Assembly: GCA_036925085.1 (NCBI GenBank)
Contig: JAUPFP010000003.1
Location: forward strand, 3,649,001 to 3,713,000
Length of the DNA stretch: 64,000 nucleotides
Direction of reading: 5' to 3'
From: Brachycybe producta
Lineage: Eukaryota > Arthropoda > Diplopoda > Playtdesmida > Andrognathidae
A program made the translations under genes and the position numbers. The first letter of the stretch is position 1. Each line of letters begins with the position of its first letter. The notes below the pieces were generated by a model. That model searched no databases, was not told the DNA's origin, and saw only the letters and a list, made by a program, of their open reading frames with translations. Shown here piece by piece: positions 9,835-20,940 of this stretch.

Positions 9835-11345
9835 TTTTCTAATATATAGAGGAGTGCATCGAACAAATAATTTTCTTTTAAAAGATATAAATTATACATT
9901 AAAATAAAAATTGCTTTTGAAAGGGGAGGAGGGAGAAGAGCAAAGTGCCCCACCTTGTCAATAGCTGTAGGCGCTCATGAGGGCAAAAGCCTCTTAACAT
10001 TGATCGGATGTTTTTTTAAAATATGAGATACGATTTTTTTTCATAAAGGGCCTAAATGAGTTTAAATAGTATTTTTATTTAAGTAATTTTTTTAAAAAAA
10101 TAAACTTTTTCTGTTTCTAAATGGAACAACTGCCAAACGGATTAACTAAGCGCCAAATTAAACAAATGCCAAACTGAATAAGCGCCAAATGGAAATGTTA
10201 TACAGTAATATTCTTTAGAGTTTCTTCAAAAATTGTAGGAACTTTAAAGGGGTCAGAATTTGAAAATAGAGAGTAACACCGTGTATGAGGAATCTCACCC
10301 TCCCTTTCCCCCCCCCCCCCCCATTATCCAATATGTCCAATCCATCAACCATTAAATTACACACATTTTTAACCCCAGATATATATTTTTCTCTCTCTCT
10401 CTCTCTCATTTTTTGTTACCCTTGGTTAAATATTACAATATCTTAGATATTTCAACATACAACTTCACCCTTAAATTACTTCCCATCAATCTTAAAATAT
10501 ATTTTTGTTACAGTTACATAAGGATAAAGGGGGAGGGAAGGTGGGGGTGAAAGTGTGAGACCGGTTTTCAATACTAAACTAGGCCTATAACATAACCCAA
10601 TATAATAATATATATCCCCCTCCTTTTTACCCCCCCCCCCCCCCCCCATTTTTATTGTTGGCCCATTTGCTTCACTCTTCTTTTGCCTCATTTGGCTTCT
10701 CATTTTTTTTTTGGGTGACCACTGAGAAGGGGATGAGAGTTATGATAGGAAAAATGGGGTGGAGAGAGTTGTTTTATGGAGAGTTAGAGGCTAAAAGAAG
10801 AAGGGGGGGGGGTAGAACCTAGGGTGGGAAAGGGAGGAGGATAACGCGTGCCATAAGTCCAAAGTGTCCCACAGTGAATGTTTGTAATTTGCACTTTTAC
10901 AAGCATAGATAATCGGTGATTATGTAATGGGGGGGGGGGGGTAGATATGGGGGTTAGTTGTTGGTCACAGATGAAAAGGAAGATGGTCCCGTTGTGCAAA
11001 TATACTCTGTGTCAAATCGTTTTATTAAAAACCTTTCATTATACAATTTATTCAATTATATATTGAGGGGTGGGGGGAATCAGTCAGTCAGTTAGTTCAG
11101 ATAGCATTTTTCCCATGCCTTTAGGTCTAATTCTCCCCTGTTTTTCTACCTTAATTTTTAAATAGTTTTACCTCCCCTCTTACCCTTAAATAATGGGAGC
11201 CTGAGATAAAAAAGGCATATTAAGACTGTCATATGACAGTAAAGGCTCATAGCCTTGTAAAAGCATGTTTTTATGACTGTAATATGATTCACATTACAGA
11301 AAGAAGCATGTGAACTGGAATGTCATAATTATTATCAGATCATGA
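9835..11345. other. Gene-free stretch with simple repeats
   Basis: No gene is seen. It holds an inverted 16-bp array (10120-10195), C runs at 10309-10322 and 10631-10647, a CT run near 10391, and G runs near 10803 and 10928. Around 11230 a short palindrome CTGTCATATGACAG also occurs in family M. Confidence 0.5.
10120..10195. repeat. 16-bp tandem array, reverse orientation
   Basis: About five imperfect copies of AACAAATGCCAAACTG-type units, the complement of the 16-bp unit at 151-257. Confidence 0.6.
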
Positions 11346-11655
11346 TTAAGGCGCGGATTTTTATGCAAAATATCAAAGTAAATGTTTCTCAATCTGTGGC
11401 TCAAATGCCAATTGTGAAGTAATCATTATTAGAGCAACTGCAATTATGCTTTTTTTCTAATAATAACAAAGCTGGTTAGAGGCTAGATGTCTGGTTACTA
11501 TCAGTTGTCAACTAGAAAGTTCTAGCCTCTAACCATTGTTTTTGATTAAAAAAAATTGTTTGGTTGATCTTAACTGGGATTAGTGTTACTTCTGAAATTG
11601 GCTTCCGGGTCACAGATTGAGAAACATTTACTTTGATATTTTGCATAAAAATATG
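11346..11655. mobile_element. MITE family C, copy C2
   Basis: It starts with GCGCGGATTTTTATGC and ends TTTGCATAAAAATATG. Arms CTCAATCTGTGGCTC and GGGTCACAGATTGAG face each other. The core reads GTTAGAGGCTAGATGTCTGG / TTCTAGCCTCTAACC. The right terminus is eroded. Confidence 0.7.
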
Positions 11656-11771
11656 AAAATATTTGGATTTTCTCCAAAATTTATGAAATTCTGTGGAAAA
11701 TCATGAATAAGGAATTGCATGGGAATTTTGTCTAACTGAAGCGTGCATTTCCAAAACGTTGTAGGTTGGTC

Positions 11772-11880
11772 GTCCTCCACGAAGGCAAAAAATGTCTTCC
11801 ACACTAAATTGTGTGGAGGACATTTTTGCCTTCGTTGAGGATGGAGGACATTCCTTCCGAATGGAGGACTGTCCTTCACA
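11772..11880. repeat. Near-perfect inverted repeat (GTCCTCCACGAAGG)
   Basis: The left arm, GTCCTCCACGAAGGC through CTTCCACAC, faces GTGTGGAGGACATTTTTGCC across a 6-nt spacer, with arms of about 33 bp. Further GGAGGAC repeats follow, and GGAGGACAGG reappears at about 12100 after D1. This suggests a foldback element that D1 entered. Confidence 0.65.
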
Positions 11881-12084
11881 CAGGCAATTAGAAAACGGGA
11901 TGAACAGAAGTTGGCTCCGCCCTTTTTACGATGAACAGCAACTTCTGATTGGTTTGTTGTGTCGTTCGACGTTGAAAAGGGTGGAGCATGGGACGTCAGA
12001 CTACATAACTAACCAATTAGAAGTTGCCGGTCGTCATAAAAAGGGCGGAGCCAACTTTTGTTCATCCCGTTTTCTAATTACCTG
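11881..12084. mobile_element. MITE family D, copy D1
   Basis: The ends are CAGGCAATTAGAAAACGGG and the inverse CCCGTTTTCTAATTACCTG. The arms carry GGCTCCGCCCTTTTTA and AAAAAGGGCGGAGCC. Flanks TGTCCTTCACA and TGGCCTTTACA match at 9 of 11, fitting an old 11-bp target duplication. 204 bp, non-coding. Confidence 0.75.
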
Positions 12085-12189
12085 TGGCCTTTACAAAGGA
12101 GGACAGGTGGCAAGCCCTAGTTGTAGGTGTCAAAATTTTCTACTAAACCAATTAGAATAAATGGCATAAAATATTGTAATATAATTTGA

Positions 12190-12487
12190 CACACATACAC
12201 AGTTAAATGCATTTAAATATTAAATACGTTCTACAGAGCCCTGTGAAGGACAAACAAACAATATGTCGAATTCAATTTATTCAGTTAATAATCTGAAAAT
12301 ATTGAGTTAATACTTAAATATAAATTATATAAACTATTGACATTAAAATATTTAGTATTTCAATTTTAAAATATTATTAATTAAAGTCAATTTTTATTTG
12401 GTGTTCATGTCCTTAACTGGCTTCCGTATAATTCACCTAAACACATTTAATTTAAATTCATTTAACCCATGTGTGTACACGGTATTA
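12190..12487 (+). mobile_element. MITE family F, copy F1
   Basis: Contains TAAATGCATTTAAATA, TTCTACAGAGCCCTGTGAAGG, AATATGTCGAATTCAATTT, CTTAACTGGCTTCCG and the right end GTGTACACGGTATTA. The left end is eroded. Confidence 0.75.
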
Positions 12488-13794
12488 GAAATCAAGAGAA
12501 AATGCAATTAAAAATTATTAATTAGTATTTAGAATATTTTTTAAAAAAATTTTAAACTTCACTTCAGTCGCCAAAAAACGTTGTAAATGCCAACATGCAA
12601 CATCTGCTGACAAGTTGTCACTATAGTGACATTGTTGGCATTTACAACGTGACTATAGTTACTAAGTGACTGGTCAGGTGACCACTCGAATTGCTATTGG
12701 CTGTTACAACGTTATGACTTACACAACAATTCTAAATCTGCAAAAAGCATAGCATTTACAACCCATTTTCGATTAAAATCGTATTTCACCCTTATGTGGC
12801 GTTTACAACGTTATTTAAATGCACGCCTCAATTTTTGAATCTTACGAAGGAAAAAAAAAAACTGGGTTTGCTGTCTTAATAAACTGTGTGTTTTCATGAC
12901 AGTTTTTAAAAATTAATTGTTAACAATTGGTAAAACTGACAAACTTATTTTTGAATTTTTTCTAAAAAATATACTTAATATGTATAATAATTTCTGAAAT
13001 AAACCATTTTTGAATAAAAACCTTTTAGCAAAAAAGAAGTCAGATGACAAATTTTGTTGAAAATTTGTGAATTTTCTTTTCTCATTTAATTATTTGGTTT
13101 TAAAAAAAATTTGCATGAAAAGTTTATTTTGAAATATATAGACGTTGTGGAACATATTTTAGTATTATTTCTTTACTTGTCTACTTTCTAAAACTTTCTC
13201 CATCTATAATGAATTTTAATGTGGGTTATCAATTGTGGTAAATCTGGGGGTACATTTTCCCTTAGGACTTACCCTTGGGGTACACAAGGCTTAGGTGTGC
13301 CAAATAGAACAATACAAAAGCTGGAGCAAATATTCACTTTCTCTTTTCTACCTTTTTTATTGTTGCTTTTATTATGAAATATCGTTCAATCAATAAAATG
13401 TCGTGGTAAATAATAAATCATAAATTGTCAGTTCTAGTCTAGAAAGGGTTGGATATTAAAAGGAGTAAGGGCTGAAGGGGTAAAAAAAAATCTCTGCACC
13501 ACCTCCACCTATGTTGACTTTTAAGAAGTTAACATAACCAAAGCCTTTTATCTTTCTATATAAATAGGTTACGAGTAAATATTGACATCAAAATCAAGGT
13601 TGCAAAAATATTTAATAAGCTTAATTAAAAATTCCATTTATTTTAAAAAAAATTCATATTATTTAAGGTGAATTTAGGGTCTCTCTACACACTATCAGAT
13701 CATTAAACGGTATGTTCAGATTTTTCTATAGAAAATCATGATCTGAATGTGGTCACCAGTGGTCACCAGCGCCAACTTGCTAAATGCATTGGAT
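12488..13794. other. Gene-free stretch with a nested palindrome
   Basis: ACGTTGTAAATGCCAACA (12578-12595) and its exact inverse (12633-12650) flank a perfect palindrome TGTCACTATAGTGACA (12616-12631). Related ACAACGTT words recur at 12705 and 12803, so this is probably another foldback element of about 250-300 bp. The rest is AT-rich with no coding signal. Confidence 0.5.
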
Positions 13795-14495
13795 TTCAAT
13801 TGAAAAAAACGTTAATTTTAAAAATGCGCCACAGTCGCCGCGGCAATATGTTTATTTTTCATATTTAAAGTTGGCCAATTTTGATGGTTCAAAGTGCAAT
13901 GTACGCCTTAAATATATGCTGATCTTGTGTTAGAATGACAAAAAATTGGTAAGTGCAGTTCTATTTTTAAAACTATTTCAAAGTCGCGAATTTCTAACTC
14001 TTTATGTTAAACTCCATTGAGTATACGCCCAAATAAGAAAAAACCATCAATTAAAATGTTGGTAAAAATACCTAAAAATAATTTTAAAAAACTAGAAAAA
14101 ATCAGCACGTGCGCCAATGTGTTGGCTTCACTGTGGTTTACTTGTGGTTTTTAAAATTATTTTTAGGTATTTTTACGATTAGGTATTTCAATGGAGTTTA
14201 ACATAAGAGTTAGAAATTCGCGATTTTGAAATAGTTTTTAAAAATAGAAGCGCACTTACCAATTTTTTGTCATTCTATCACTCGATCATCATACATTTAA
14301 GGTGCACATTTCACTTTGAACCATCAAAATTGGACAACATTAAATATGAAAAATAAACATATTGCCGCCGCGATTGTGATTATTTTAAAAATTAACATTT
14401 TTTCATTAACATTTGGGCTATAATAGAGAAACGATGCTAGCGCTCTTTGCGGAGATTTTTCGAAGTAATTTTGCGATTTAGCCTCTTAAAATGTA
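13795..14495. mobile_element. Family G foldback element, copy G1 (both arms)
   Basis: The left arm (GCCGCGGCAATATGTTT, TTGATGGTTCAAAGTGC, AAAGTCGCGAATTTC) is the inverse of the right arm (GAAATTCGCGATTTTG, TTTGAACCATCAAAATTGG, AACATATTGCCGCCGCG). A centre of about 60 bp holds CAGCACGTGCGCCAATGTG. The right end is CGATGCTAGCGCTCTTTGCG. About 700 bp; other copies have one arm only. Confidence 0.7.
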
Positions 14496-14529
14496 AATGC
14501 CTGTTTGAACTGAGATCATTTCTCTAAAT

Positions 14530-14750
14530 TTACAAACTGAAGAGAAACTTGAATGTGTTTTACAAACTAGAAGGGTAGCTTCAATCACTATGTTGATATC
14601 TATCAAAATAAGCTTTCTTATATAAAAGTTTATTTTGATTTTGATACCCTTCTAGTTTCTAAAACGTATTCAAGTTTCTCTTTAATTTTGTTCTTCTGAA
14701 AGACAAGAATAATAATCTTGAGTTTGAAAATCAGCTGTTTGTAACCTGAT
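14530..14750. mobile_element. MITE family A, short copy
   Basis: CTAGAAGGGTAGCTTCAATC faces ATACCCTTCTAGTTTC. The outer part TTCTGAAAGACAAGAATAA and TCAGCTGTTTGTAA follow. Confidence 0.7.
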
Positions 14751-14791
14751 TTTATTTAAAAAGTGCTCTTAATTTAAATGATGTGCAACCC

Positions 14792-15098
14792 TTATACCTA
14801 GTAAACACCTGATCATTTAAATGCATTTAAATAATAAACGTGTTCTACAGAGCCCTATGAATGACAAACAAACAATATGTCGAATTCAATTTATTCATTT
14901 AATAATCTGAAAATATTGAGTTAATTACTTAAATATAAACTATTGACAAAATATTGATTTAGTATTTCTAATTTAAAATATTAATAATAAAGTCAATTTT
15001 TATTTGGTTTGCGTGTCCTTAACTGGATTCCGTATAAATTCACCTATAAAAACATTTAATTTGAATTCATTTAACTCATGACTGTGTACAAGGTATTA
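14792..15098 (+). mobile_element. MITE family F, copy F2
   Basis: It starts TATACCTAGTAAACACCTG and ends GTGTACAAGGTATTA. TTA lies outside both ends. The interior matches the other copies (ATATGTCGAATTCAATTT). Confidence 0.8.
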
Positions 15099-15744
15099 TG
15101 GTAGGCCTATCAATGAGCAAACTTTGAGATTTGAAAGGAATTTCCTATGAGGAGGAAGGGGGGAGGGAAATGTGGCCCTATACTGATAAATATTTGAGAC
15201 CATTTCTAATGGGGCGTCCCAAATGAGTCTGGCACCACAGATGACACTGTTCTCACTGTGGTCAAAATTAGCATAGATTCAATAGAGAAATGGAACAATA
15301 AGAAGATGACCCTCCTACTCTCCTCCTTCCCCTTCCTTATTTAAATGTCCTCTCTTCACCCCCCCCCCCCCCTCCCTATTTGCAACTATCTATATGACTA
15401 TTAAATATTATTTAAATTGAATGAGGATTTTTTTCTTCTTTTAAACTGTGGCCAAAAATATTTTGACAATAAGATTGAAAGCGTGTAATTGTGACAAAGG
15501 CGTGACAGAAAAAGTGTGTCTGTGATGGGACCTTTTTGTCCCATTTTTGGTGATCATCGTCAGTGTCTTGTGCCAAGCCAGCTGCACAGTGGTTTTTTTT
15601 TTAAAAAAAAAGGCATTGATTTGAAACTGTCACATTTTTGTCACAAGTCATGCCTCATTAGGATAGCTTACAGATAATTGCATAATAATGCGTGCGTTCA
15701 GTTGCTAAGCGCTTTTGAAGCAGTTAAAAGAAGCTTGCTGTAAG
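15099..15744. other. Gene-free stretch
   Basis: No gene is seen. It contains a C run at about 15359-15372 and a short TTTAAAAAAAA palindrome near 15600. Confidence 0.5.
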
Positions 15745-16260
15745 ATGAGGTTTATGAACAGCTGATTTTCGAACTCTCGATTATTATTGTTTTCTTCAGA
15801 AAAGCAAAATTTGAAAGAAACTAGAAATTGTTTTAGAAACTAGAAGAGGTATAGCTCAATCATTTACGGGTATTTTCATGTTGATATCTTTTAAAATAAA
15901 CTTTTTTTTACAGACAAATATTAAAATAAAAAGCTTATTTTGAAAGATATCAACATGAAAGTACTGTGATTGAGCTACTCTTCTAGTTTCTAAAACACGT
16001 TCAGAGTTTCTCTTCATTTTGTACTTAAAAGACAGAATTCAATCAGAGTTTGAGAAGCCCCGTTTACACGTTTAAGAAACTAGAAGGGTAACTCAATCAC
16101 TTATTGATATTTACATGTTTGCTATCTTTCAAAATAAACTTTTATAGACAAAAGGGTGATTTTCAAACTCATAAAAAAGTTTATTTTGAAAGATATCAAA
16201 ATGAAAATACCCTTAAGTGATTAAGCTACCCTTCTAGTTTCTAAGTTTTTCTTATAAGTC
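15745..16260. mobile_element. Two adjoining family A copies
   Basis: Arms TAGAAACTAGAAGAGG (15834) / GAGCTACTCTTCTAGTTTC (15973), then AGAAACTAGAAGGGTAACTC (16076) / AAGCTACCCTTCTAGTTTC (16223). Confidence 0.7.
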
Positions 16261-16332
16261 ATAACATCTCAATGGATGATAAAACCAAATATGAGATTTT
16301 CTCGTATATTTTTTATTATAATTTCATTTTTC

Positions 16333-16370
16333 TTTCTCTCTCTCTCTTTTTCTCGCTCTTCCTCTCTTTT

Positions 16371-16442
<72 letters not shown>

Positions 16443-16446
16443 TCTA
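16333..16446. repeat. CT microsatellite
   Basis: About 110 bp of (CT)n with a few TTTC interruptions. Confidence 0.9.
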
Positions 16447-16711
16447 TCCCCCCCTTTTTTCTTTATAAATCTGCAATTTTCATAAATTTGCAACTTTTAA
16501 TTTGAAACCATCAAACATTATCGATATAAATTGTGGGTGTTGTGAAAAGAAGGAAGAAATGTTATAATTTAAACTTGTGTGTAACAGATGATCATTTCAT
16601 ATTTTATAAATATTAGAATTGCATCATAATTTGCAATATGTCTTATATTATTATAAACACTTTTGTTATTATGAAAATCTTAAATGTCAATCATTTGCAT
16701 ATTACCATATA

Positions 16712-17015
16712 CAGGGTGTTAAAGAATTTGGAGCTTTTGTTACAGAAACAGTGATACTTTTATCTCACCTGTTACAAGTTTATGATATAGTTATGATAAT
16801 TTACTGTCATATGACAGTTATATATTTTTTTCTTTAACCTTTGTAACAGTCACAACAACAAATTATAAAATATTATTATGACTCATTATCATATGACTGC
16901 CATTGACTAGTGTTATCTATATTATGATGGTCATAAAATAATAGCACAGAACTTGTGAGATTATATGGTATGACTGCCACAATTTTATGACCGTTTTTTT
17001 GTAACGAGGCCCCTG
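16712..17015. mobile_element. Family M element, copy M1
   Basis: The left end CAGGGTGTTAAAG..TTTTGTTACAG is related to the inverse of the right end GTAACGAGGCCCCTG. The interior carries CATATGACTGCCATTGAC and ACTGTCATATGACAGT. It is related to M2 at 35730. The ends are divergent. Confidence 0.45.
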
Positions 17016-17409
17016 TACACCAGTCAATGGCAGTCTTAAAAACAATATTTGTCATAATCATCGACGAGTAGAATGTTATTAACAGTGTTGACAACAGCAA
17101 TAACTTGCTAATAACATTTTGTTATCAATATCCTTTGATCAGGAACAGCCTCCAGAACGGTCGCAAAATTTCATGTTGTAAACAAAGTTAGCAACAAACC
17201 TTATCGACATGTTAATAGAAGAAAAAAATAGAAAAATGTTATTAACATTTCTAGAGACTTTTAACAATAATAATAGCAAATATTATCACCAAAATAATGG
17301 CGATAACAAAAGTTTATAACATTTTATAGGCCAATTTTTAATATATTATGTTAAAAACATTGAAAACAATTTAATTTTTATAAAACATTTTTATAAAAAC
17401 AAAATTATT

Positions 17410-17711
17410 GAGCAAAATGTTTCTCAATCTGTGGCCCAAGAGCCAACTGTGAAGTAACAAGCCCTCAGCATTTAAATCAACCAACAATTATGCTCTTTTT
17501 TCAATCAAAAACGCAGGTTAGAGGCTAGAACTTTCTAGTTAACAACTGATAATAACCAGACATCTAGCCTCTAACCAACCTTGATTAGAAAAAAAAACCA
17601 TAATTTCAGTTTGTTTTAATGATGATGAATAATTTACTTCACGATTGACAATTGGGCCACAAATTGAGAAACATTTTGCTTTGAATATTTTGCATAAAAA
17701 TCCGAACTCTA
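17410..17711. mobile_element. MITE family C, copy C3
   Basis: TTTCTCAATCTGTGGCCC opens the copy (the true left tip is lost). The core is GGTTAGAGGCTAGAACTTTC / ATCTAGCCTCTAACC. It ends ATAAAAATCCGAACTCTA. Confidence 0.7.
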
Positions 17712-18544
17712 ATGATTATAATTTCAAATTCTTTTTTTTGTCTGTGGACAAAATACAAATTTATAAAGTAGTTATATAACCACGTTAAACATTTTGGATC
17801 ATATTTTTCAGTATATTTAAAAAACCCGCCCATTTACAGTCATGAGACGACACCGTAACAAAATCAAAAGAATAGAAAAATGTAATGGAGGTTTTTACCC
17901 CTCTAGTCTATAAACGAAACCCCCCCTTTCCGAAAAATGTCCACACTTTTTGAATAGGGATATAGGGAAAAAGGGAGAGGGGGGGCCCTTACTAGCCTCA
18001 TAAATCGTCATTTCTTTTATTAATGATCCCACACTGTATATTATATGGTCTTTTTTTATTTGTTGCAAGTTTTACTTTCCATGAACAGTAGTTATTATAA
18101 ATGTCTACCAGGTTTGTTCCGTTTTGTGTCGGACACTTTATTAACGGCTACCATTACATAATATGAATAGACTTAGATTCAACAGCTCCTCCTATTTGTG
18201 GGAGAGAAAAAAAGCCACCCTTCTCTTCTTTTTTTTTTTTGATTTCTTGCAAAATACTAGAAACAACAATGGGAGAAAAAATGTTTAGTCTTTTGAAGAA
18301 TAAAAAAATAGGGACGCAAAAGACACAACTTGTAGTTACAATATGAAACTATGGGAGGGGGGACCTCTGCTTGAAATATATATATTTTATTTTGAACTAT
18401 TTATATATTTGCTAGAATGAACACGGCTGCCAAAAAAAAACAAAGAATGTTTGCAACAAAAAATTTATATTAATTTGTTTATTTGGTGAAATGTGGTACC
18501 TAAAAGGGCAAAATGGGCACATTTTTGATATATCAAACTGAAAA
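17712..18544. other. Gene-free AT-rich stretch
   Basis: No repeat family member or gene was recognised; simple T and A tracts only. Confidence 0.5.
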
Positions 18545-19103
18545 CTGGTAGCTGAATAGATATTTATTTTGTTTTTGCCCCTCTTCAGATGGCGCCACTG
18601 CAATGGCTAATACTAAGCGCTTCATTGATGTTTTATTTTTGTAAAGATTTTGACACAAAAACATTCAAACAAATTTTTTTTAGAAACAACATTCACGAAA
18701 AAAAAATTCAAATTGTTTTCAAAACTAGAATGGTAAAAAAAATTATGTTTATGTTTTTTTCATGGCCAATATCTTAAAAAATAAACAAGTTTTATAGTGA
18801 AGTTTGTAAAATGACCCATGTTTTTTAGGGTTTTCCGTTGAAATTTAATAAAAAAAACTATTTTTGGCCTTTTTTTCAAAATGTCATAAAAAGTTTCTTT
18901 TGAAAGATATTAGCATGAAAAAACTTTTAGCATTATCACCAACTATTCTAGTTTCTAAAACACTTTGAATTTTTTCGTAATGTTTCTTCTGAAAAACGTT
19001 CGCTTGAAAAATAGAAATTTTCTCAAAATCAGGGATGGATGAGAAGAGACTGTAGTGGGGTGGTGGACAAAACCACAAAATAAACATTCAGCCACCTTTA
19101 ACC
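18545..19103 (+). mobile_element. MITE family B, near full-length copy
   Basis: It starts GGTAGCTGAATAGATATT and ends ATTCAGCCACCTTTAA. The middle has CTAGAATGGTA and ACTATTCTAGTTTCTAAAAC arms and TTTTAGGGTTTTCCGTTG. Confidence 0.7.
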
Positions 19104-20454
19104 ACTGGAACAAATGACCAAAAATAATCCCCAATTACCAAAATTTGAGATGCATTTCCCCCACTTTGAATCTAAATTAATTTACATATTATTACTAAAT
19201 TAGCAATAAATATATGCTATCAAAGTACTTTTAACCAATTTAGAGCAAAATTATGGTTGACCAAAAAAGCGTTTTCAATAAAGCTTAAAATAAATTTGCA
19301 TAAAAAAAAGTAATGGCCGTTTTTATAAATGACATGAACCGGAAGTTGTGGGTATATTTGATTAAGTGTCTGTTTTTGTCATAATGTGGAAGCATCATTG
19401 ATGCATTTAATCGAAGGGGAAAATGATTTTTAGTTGTGTGTTTTTGCATCTTTTTTCACCACATCCTCCTCCTCCTCCCCTTTCTCTTATATATGAGATT
19501 TTGCATAGATTTCGGTGAGTTAAGGAGGCATAGAGAAAGAGGGATATTACAATATCCGGTTCTGTTAAAAAGTGTGTCCATATATATTTATATATTTATA
19601 CAAATATATGCATGGTGGTGGTGTTTTAGTCTCAAAGACGTCAGTTGTCAGCATCTGTGTGTGACGTTTGTACGGCACACAGAGAGACACACACACACAC
19701 ACAGATTGTGTGGGCATGTATTTGACAGGTTATATATACATTTATATATACTAAATATATGCATTGTGCCTATATATAAATATATATATATTTTGATATT
19801 ATGAGAGAGAGAGGGTCCTTTCTAGTTTTCTTTTCAACTCCTCTCCACCCTCTTCTTCCAAATACACCACCAAAAAAAAAGTTTAAATATGGAGAAAAAT
19901 TGAGGGTTAGATTTGATTTAACCCTTATATGGTTTTCTTTTTTTCTCCTTCAGAAACTGACTTTAATATCTAACATTAGAAAGAGAGAATAAGAAAATAA
20001 AGTTTTCTATTGAACTTTTTTTTTTGTTGTTGAGACCATTTTTTTTTTTTTTGAAAACGGTTTCAATTCATTTGATATTTTTTTTATGTGTGGAAGACTT
20101 GATAACCCTCCATTCTCGAATGTCCATTCATATTCAACCACAACATTTGTAGCATTTTATATATAAATATATAATACATAAAAAAACCTCTTTATGTAAT
20201 ATATATAAAGTTGTAAAGTTTACCATTATAGTGTGTGGTATAGACATGAAAACATATCTTAAACATAAAAGTTTTAAAATGAAGGTGTGTAAAGGGTAAA
20301 GACACACATTTGAAAGTGAGACTTCAGGCCAGCTTGTTGTCAGGTTAATGCTCTAGTTAACTATAACCTGAACAAAAGTATTCGAAAAACGTCAGCCATT
20401 GTATTTTCTAATTTTTATTTTTATTATTTATAATAAAAATGGCTTCTTACAATT
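19104..20454. other. Gene-free stretch with simple repeats
   Basis: AT-rich sequence with TATATA blocks, a short (AC)n near 19690 and T runs near 20020-20050. No gene is seen. Confidence 0.5.
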
Positions 20455-20940
20455 ACAATTACAAATAGTACTCTGCTAGCAGCCAAATAGGCCTATGGCA
20501 GAGGGACATAAAGGTCCATATGCAGCATTAAGCATTGTCAAGCACATATACAAAAAACAAAATGAATATACAAATGTCAATCCCACAAAACAAAATTATC
20601 CCCATTCACCACTTCTTCCTCAGAAAGAGAGTTCCATTGTCTTATAACTCTAGGGGAAAAAGACCAATAATATGAATCTGTCCTAGCAAAAATCTCCCTA
20701 ATTTTCTTAGAGTGGTCAGCCCTGCCCATATATAGTGCTTTATGAATATCACTGGACTGCGGTTTAGGACAATCACCACGTGTAATTTTTCCAAACAATT
20801 TCAAACAACTCAGTCCTGTGATGTGCCAAACTATGCCATTGTAGCACTGACAGCATCTCAGTGACACTATCTGTAAATTTGTGCCTGCCACAAACAAACC
20901 TAGCTGCCTTACGCTGAACCATTTCAACTGAATGAGTGTG
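20455..20940 (-). mobile_element. LINE 3' end with the tail of a reverse-transcriptase ORF
   Basis: On the minus strand (20927-20577) a 116-codon frame ends ..RADHSKKIREIFARTD, then SYYWSFSPRVIRQWNSL and SEEEVVNGDN. The FSPRVIRQWNSLSEEVV pattern is typical of the extreme C-terminus of CR1/jockey-type LINE polymerases. A 3' UTR follows at low coordinates, ending in CTGCTAGCAGCC. It is strongly 5'-truncated and lacks the catalytic core. Confidence 0.7.

Noticed and set aside
11792-12160. 122-codon frame
   Set aside because: Lies across an inverted repeat and a family D MITE; similar frames appear in other D copies (47640, 54954).
20577-20927. Minus-strand frame as a host gene
   Set aside because: The FSPRVIRQWNSL pattern and 3' end mark it as a LINE remnant.
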